NCBI GenBank assembly: GCA_030693705.1
Contig: JAUYAB010000008.1
Span: 124,001-188,000 of the forward strand
DNA: 64,000 bases
Source of the DNA: Ignavibacteria bacterium
GTDB lineage: Bacteria > Bacteroidota > Ignavibacteria > Ignavibacteriales > Ignavibacteriaceae
Reading direction: 5' to 3'
Notes under the pieces: generated by a model
Database searches by the model: none
The model's input: only the letters and a program-made list of their open reading frames with translations
Told to the model about the DNA's origin: nothing
Translations under genes and position numbers: made by a program
Shown: piece after piece, positions 61,519 to 64,000 of the stretch
How the letters are laid out: the number at the start of each line of letters is the position of its first letter
How positions within the stretch are numbered: position 1 is the stretch's first letter

Positions 61519-61980
61519 ATGGCTAGAATAAAAAAGAAAAGAGTTAATGTTGCAATAGACATGACTCCCTTGGTTGACGTGGCTTTTCTATTGTTAACAT
61601 TCTTTATGATGACCACGCAATTCAAACCACCTGAAGAAGTTGAAGTGTCTTTGCCGGCATCACATTCTGAAATAAAAGTTCCTGAAACTAACTTAATGCA
61701 ATTGTGGATAACAAAAGATTCAAAAATATTTTTGGGTTTTGATGCTCCCTACATGATGCAAGCGATATTCGGAAAAGAATTTCGTATGAAATCTGCAACC
61801 TTAGTTAAAAAAGAAGATTTGGCAAACTTACTAATGAAGGCGCGTATGACAAATCCGAAACTGAGAACAATTGTTCGCGGTGATGTTGACGTTGAGTATG
61901 GTATTATTGCAGACATTATAGATATTTTACAGAAAACGCAGATAACGCGTTTTGCGATGGTAACTAATTTAAAAAAATAA
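61519..61980 (+). CDS. ExbD/TolR-family protein (first copy)
   Basis: ExbD is the peptidoglycan-facing partner in the ExbB channel. The 153 residues have a basic N-terminus (ARIKKKRVNVAIDMTPLVDVAFLLLTFFMMTTQF), in which the channel-pore Asp of the TM helix lies in PLVDVAFLL. A periplasmic domain follows (about 40-153). It lies 20 bases after exbB and 25 bases before a second, divergent exbD. Two ExbD subunits per channel are required, so the pair may form a heterodimer. Confidence 0.92.
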   Translation: MARIKKKRVNVAIDMTPLVDVAFLLLTFFMMTTQFKPPEEVEVSLPASHSEIKVPETNLMQLWITKDSKIFLGFDAPYMMQAIFGKEFRMKSATLVKKEDLANLLMKARMTNPKLRTIVRGDVDVEYGIIADIIDILQKTQITRFAMVTNLKK

Positions 61981-62005
61981 ACAATTTTAATAAAAGGAGT
62001 TCATT

Positions 62006-62506
62006 ATGTCCGGTGGCGGTGTAGATGCTGGTGGCGGTGGCTCAAGGTCAAGAAAAAAAGGAAAACGTAAACCGAAGAAACGGATGAATGTCAGAATAGA
62101 CATGACCCCGTTGGTAGACGTTGCATTTTTACTTTTGACTTTTTTTATGATGACAACCGTCTTCAGAAAACCATCAACAATGGAAATTAATCTTCCTCCA
62201 AACGATGTGAATGTTGAAATTGCCGAGTCAAACTTATTAACTCTTCGTATTGATGAAGCAAAAATGATTTATTACAGCGTTGGAATGGATGTACCAAAAA
62301 AATTAAAGTTCGAGGACTTAAAGAAGTTTTTAGTAGAAAGCGCTTCTCAAAATCCTAAACTTGTTGTTTTACTGAAAATCGACCGAAAAGGGAAATTCAA
62401 TTATATGGTTGATGTAATTGACGAACTAAACTGGGCTAAATTGGACCGTTTCTCTATTGCGCCGATGACAGACATTGATCTTAGAGAAATGGCAAGGGCA
62501 TCTTAG
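62006..62506 (+). CDS. ExbD/TolR-family protein (second copy)
   Basis: The 166-residue protein begins with a Gly-rich, strongly basic N-terminus (SGGGVDAGGGGSRSRKKGKRKPKK) absent from the first copy. The conserved MNVRIDMTPLVDVAFLLLTF membrane helix follows, with the same pore Asp, then the periplasmic domain. AAAGGAG at 61994-62000 is the ribosome site. The two exbD genes share the membrane helix but differ in the periplasmic half, so they are an old duplication. tonB starts 16 bases later. Confidence 0.92.
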   Translation: MSGGGVDAGGGGSRSRKKGKRKPKKRMNVRIDMTPLVDVAFLLLTFFMMTTVFRKPSTMEINLPPNDVNVEIAESNLLTLRIDEAKMIYYSVGMDVPKKLKFEDLKKFLVESASQNPKLVVLLKIDRKGKFNYMVDVIDELNWAKLDRFSIAPMTDIDLREMARAS

Positions 62507-62522
62507 GAAGGAGATGAAAAAA

Positions 62523-63272
62523 ATGAATGACACAATAGCAGTTCAAAATTCTCAAGACCTTTATGGTGCGTTTGAGTTAAAGAAACTTTATCCGAAAAAT
62601 TATTCAATCGGATTAACGGTAGCCGTTATTTTTCACGTTTTTATGATTGGCGTTTACTTCTTCGCTATTTATATGGGGCAAGAAGACGAAGATAATATCC
62701 CGATGGTAAGAATAATGAAGTATAGCGAACTCGGTCCTCCTCCATCAATATCGAACGAAATTCCTCCGCAGGTTGCAGTTTCCGGACCGGTAGTAAAGCC
62801 AACTGTTGGTATTCCTGTTCCAGTACCGGATGCTTCTGTTTCACCGGAACAAACATTAGCTTCTCAACAAGAAATGAGTAGTGTTGCCGGACCAACGATT
62901 ACAGAAGGAACGGGCGGCGGTGCGGTTCAAATTGAAGGAGATATTAAAATTGAACCGGAAGCAGACGAGAACCCTGATATGGATAAGTTTGTTCCGGTAG
63001 AAAAAATGCCGGAAATAGTTGTTCAAGCAAAACCGGTTTATCCTGATTTGGCAATTCGTGCAAATCTTGAAGGTCGCGTTTGGGTTAAAATTCTTGTTAG
63101 TAAAGAAGGAAAACCTAAAAAAGCCGTTGTTGTAAAATCAGATGCAGAAATATTTAATCAATCTGCACAAGATGCAGCGATGAAATATTCTTTTACCCCT
63201 GCATTACAAAACAACAAACCGGTAGCGGTTTGGGTTGTAGTTCCTTTTAAGTTTGAACTAAGAGGCAATTAG
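62523..63272 (+). CDS. TonB-family energy transducer (first copy)
   Basis: TonB spans the inner membrane and transmits energy to outer-membrane receptors. I start at ATG 62523 because its paralog downstream begins at the matching residue and a GGAAGGAG site lies before it; 249 residues. The short cytoplasmic part (NSQDLYGAFELKKLYPKNYSIG) precedes a membrane helix (LTVAVIFHVFMIGVYFFAIYM), a Pro/Val-rich linker (about 55-145), and the TonB_C domain (VYPDLAIRANLEGRVWVKILVSKEGKPK, about 165-249). It is the last gene of the exbB-exbD-exbD unit. A second tonB follows after a terminator. Confidence 0.93.
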   Translation: MNDTIAVQNSQDLYGAFELKKLYPKNYSIGLTVAVIFHVFMIGVYFFAIYMGQEDEDNIPMVRIMKYSELGPPPSISNEIPPQVAVSGPVVKPTVGIPVPVPDASVSPEQTLASQQEMSSVAGPTITEGTGGGAVQIEGDIKIEPEADENPDMDKFVPVEKMPEIVVQAKPVYPDLAIRANLEGRVWVKILVSKEGKPKKAVVVKSDAEIFNQSAQDAAMKYSFTPALQNNKPVAVWVVVPFKFELRGN

Positions 63273-63300
63273 TTTTTTAAAGTTCTTTTTTATAGATTGG

Positions 63301-63340
63301 TGTGTAGCGGGAAGATAATTCCGCCACACGCAAAATTTTT
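63301..63340 (+). terminator. Terminator-like hairpin after the first tonB
   Basis: GTGTAGCGG and CCGCCACAC pair (one mismatch) around GAAGATAATT, followed by CAAAATTTTT. It separates the first tonB from the second, so the paralogs are probably expressed separately. The remaining 63341-63618 holds no recognised feature beyond the second gene's promoter region. Confidence 0.6.
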
Positions 63341-63618
63341 ATTAGTTCTATGTTTTGATGAAAAGAGATTGTTTGCAATTGTGTACAAGATACCGCAATG
63401 ATCACTGTTTTGAAGTTTTGAGAAGTTGTTGTTAAAGATTTAATTTCAAATTTCATACTTGTTGTTATACTGAAAATCAACTGAATACAGAAGTTCGTTT
63501 AACTGGTTAATTTTTGTAGTAATTAAACCGTGCTAAATTAGCCCATCAATTCCAGATACCGATGATAACCATCGATGGAAGAAGATGGCAAGAACATCCA
63601 AAAAAAGGAGATGAGAAA

Positions 63619-64000
63619 ATGTATGAAACAATTGCGCTTCAGAAAAACCAAAATCCTTACGGCGCTTTTGAGTTAAAGGAACTCTATCCGAGGAATTATT
63701 CTCTTGGATTAACGATAGCCGCCATATTTCACATTTCGATCATTGCTGTTTACTTTCTTGCTATTTTTTTGCAGGGTGGAGATAACAACATACCGTTCGC
63801 TAAAAAAGATATTAAAATTATCGAATTCGGAGCTCCGCCGCCAATTAATCCAACGGCTCCACAAGCGCCAATCTCAACCGGTTTAGCAAACCCAAGCAAA
63901 GGAATTCCGGTTCCGGTTCCCGAGAGTTCAGTTTCCGCAGAGAATACTTTAGCAACGCAATCAGAGATGAATAATGATTATCCTGTTGTAGCTGAAGGAA
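63619..64000 (+). CDS. TonB-family energy transducer (second copy, cut by the window end)
   Basis: The frame starts ATG 63619 behind AAAGGAG and is open to the window end (127 residues seen). It is a clear paralog of the preceding TonB: NPYGAFELKELYPRNYSLG matches DLYGAFELKKLYPKNYSIG, the membrane helix (LTIAAIFHISIIAVYFLAIFL) matches, and the IPVPVPESSVSAENTLATQSEM linker matches IPVPVPDASVSPEQTLASQQEM. The C-terminal TonB domain is beyond the edge. Two TonB copies could serve different receptors with the same ExbB/ExbD base. Confidence 0.9.
   Translation, partial: MYETIALQKNQNPYGAFELKELYPRNYSLGLTIAAIFHISIIAVYFLAIFLQGGDNNIPFAKKDIKIIEFGAPPPINPTAPQAPISTGLANPSKGIPVPVPESSVSAENTLATQSEMNNDYPVVAEG

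Overview
The window is a low-GC bacterial chromosome segment around the replication-origin gene cluster. It most resembles the Bacteroidota/Ignavibacteria-Chlorobi group. This placement is inferred from several Bacteroidota-type promoter boxes (TAnnTTTG), an ExbB/ExbD/TonB system with a TonB-dependent receptor, many exported proteins with Bacteroidota-like signal peptides, and AT-rich codon use. No rRNA, tRNA or CRISPR array was found.

Layout. 1-4762 (minus strand): murQ (partial), rsmG, mnmG, a GNAT acetyltransferase and mnmE, with two parS-like centromere sites at 2837 and 3382. 4849-9669: a VapBC toxin-antitoxin pair, clpB, an XRE regulator, a repeat-rich gap and a ParE/Phd toxin-antitoxin pair. 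9808-20721: an NTF2-like protein, a bleomycin-hydrolase-type peptidase, thymidine phosphorylase, an outer-membrane protein, a PAS/GAF histidine kinase, a small membrane protein and a TonB-dependent receptor. 21067-35130: acyl-CoA synthetase, Aat, membrane proteins, a secreted GH13 debranching-type enzyme, a hybrid histidine kinase, an SPFH protein, an Ig-like lipoprotein, MscL and a HEAGH membrane protein. 35313-42973: a YwqK-like/TonB-C protein, an orphan Phd antitoxin, PepT, an OPT transporter, a zinc-ribbon protein and PdxB. 43014-50387: a full histidine operon hisGDC-B-H-A-F-IE. 50422-57600: SlyD, a serine hydrolase, a patatin-BamA fusion and YidC. 57613-64000: yidD, rnpA, rpmH, dnaA with flanking DnaA boxes, then exbB-exbD-exbD-tonB and a second tonB cut by the window end.

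The most informative regulatory find is upstream of hisG. A 23-residue leader peptide with three consecutive His codons (43030-43101) is followed by mutually exclusive antiterminator and terminator pairings, a classical transcription attenuator. The promoter box places the predicted transcript start almost on the leader ATG, so the leader peptide may be translated from a leaderless or near-leaderless RNA.

The most unusual structural find is a 500-bp unit inside the his operon (46371-46870). A GxxExxY (PD-(D/E)XK-like) gene sits between hisC and hisB and is bounded by imperfect inverted repeats. The left repeat supplies the last codons and stop of hisC; the right repeat supplies the region just before the hisB start. 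The same repeat family, with arms in the opposite topology, appears alone at 37168-37251. Several other palindromic repeat families sit between genes, and one encodes the last residues and stop of ClpB. HisB carries an N-terminal extension of about 90 residues without recognisable phosphatase motifs.

The usual origin block rpmH-rnpA-yidD-yidC-mnmE-mnmG-rsmG is present on one strand but is split by about 51 kb between yidC and mnmE.
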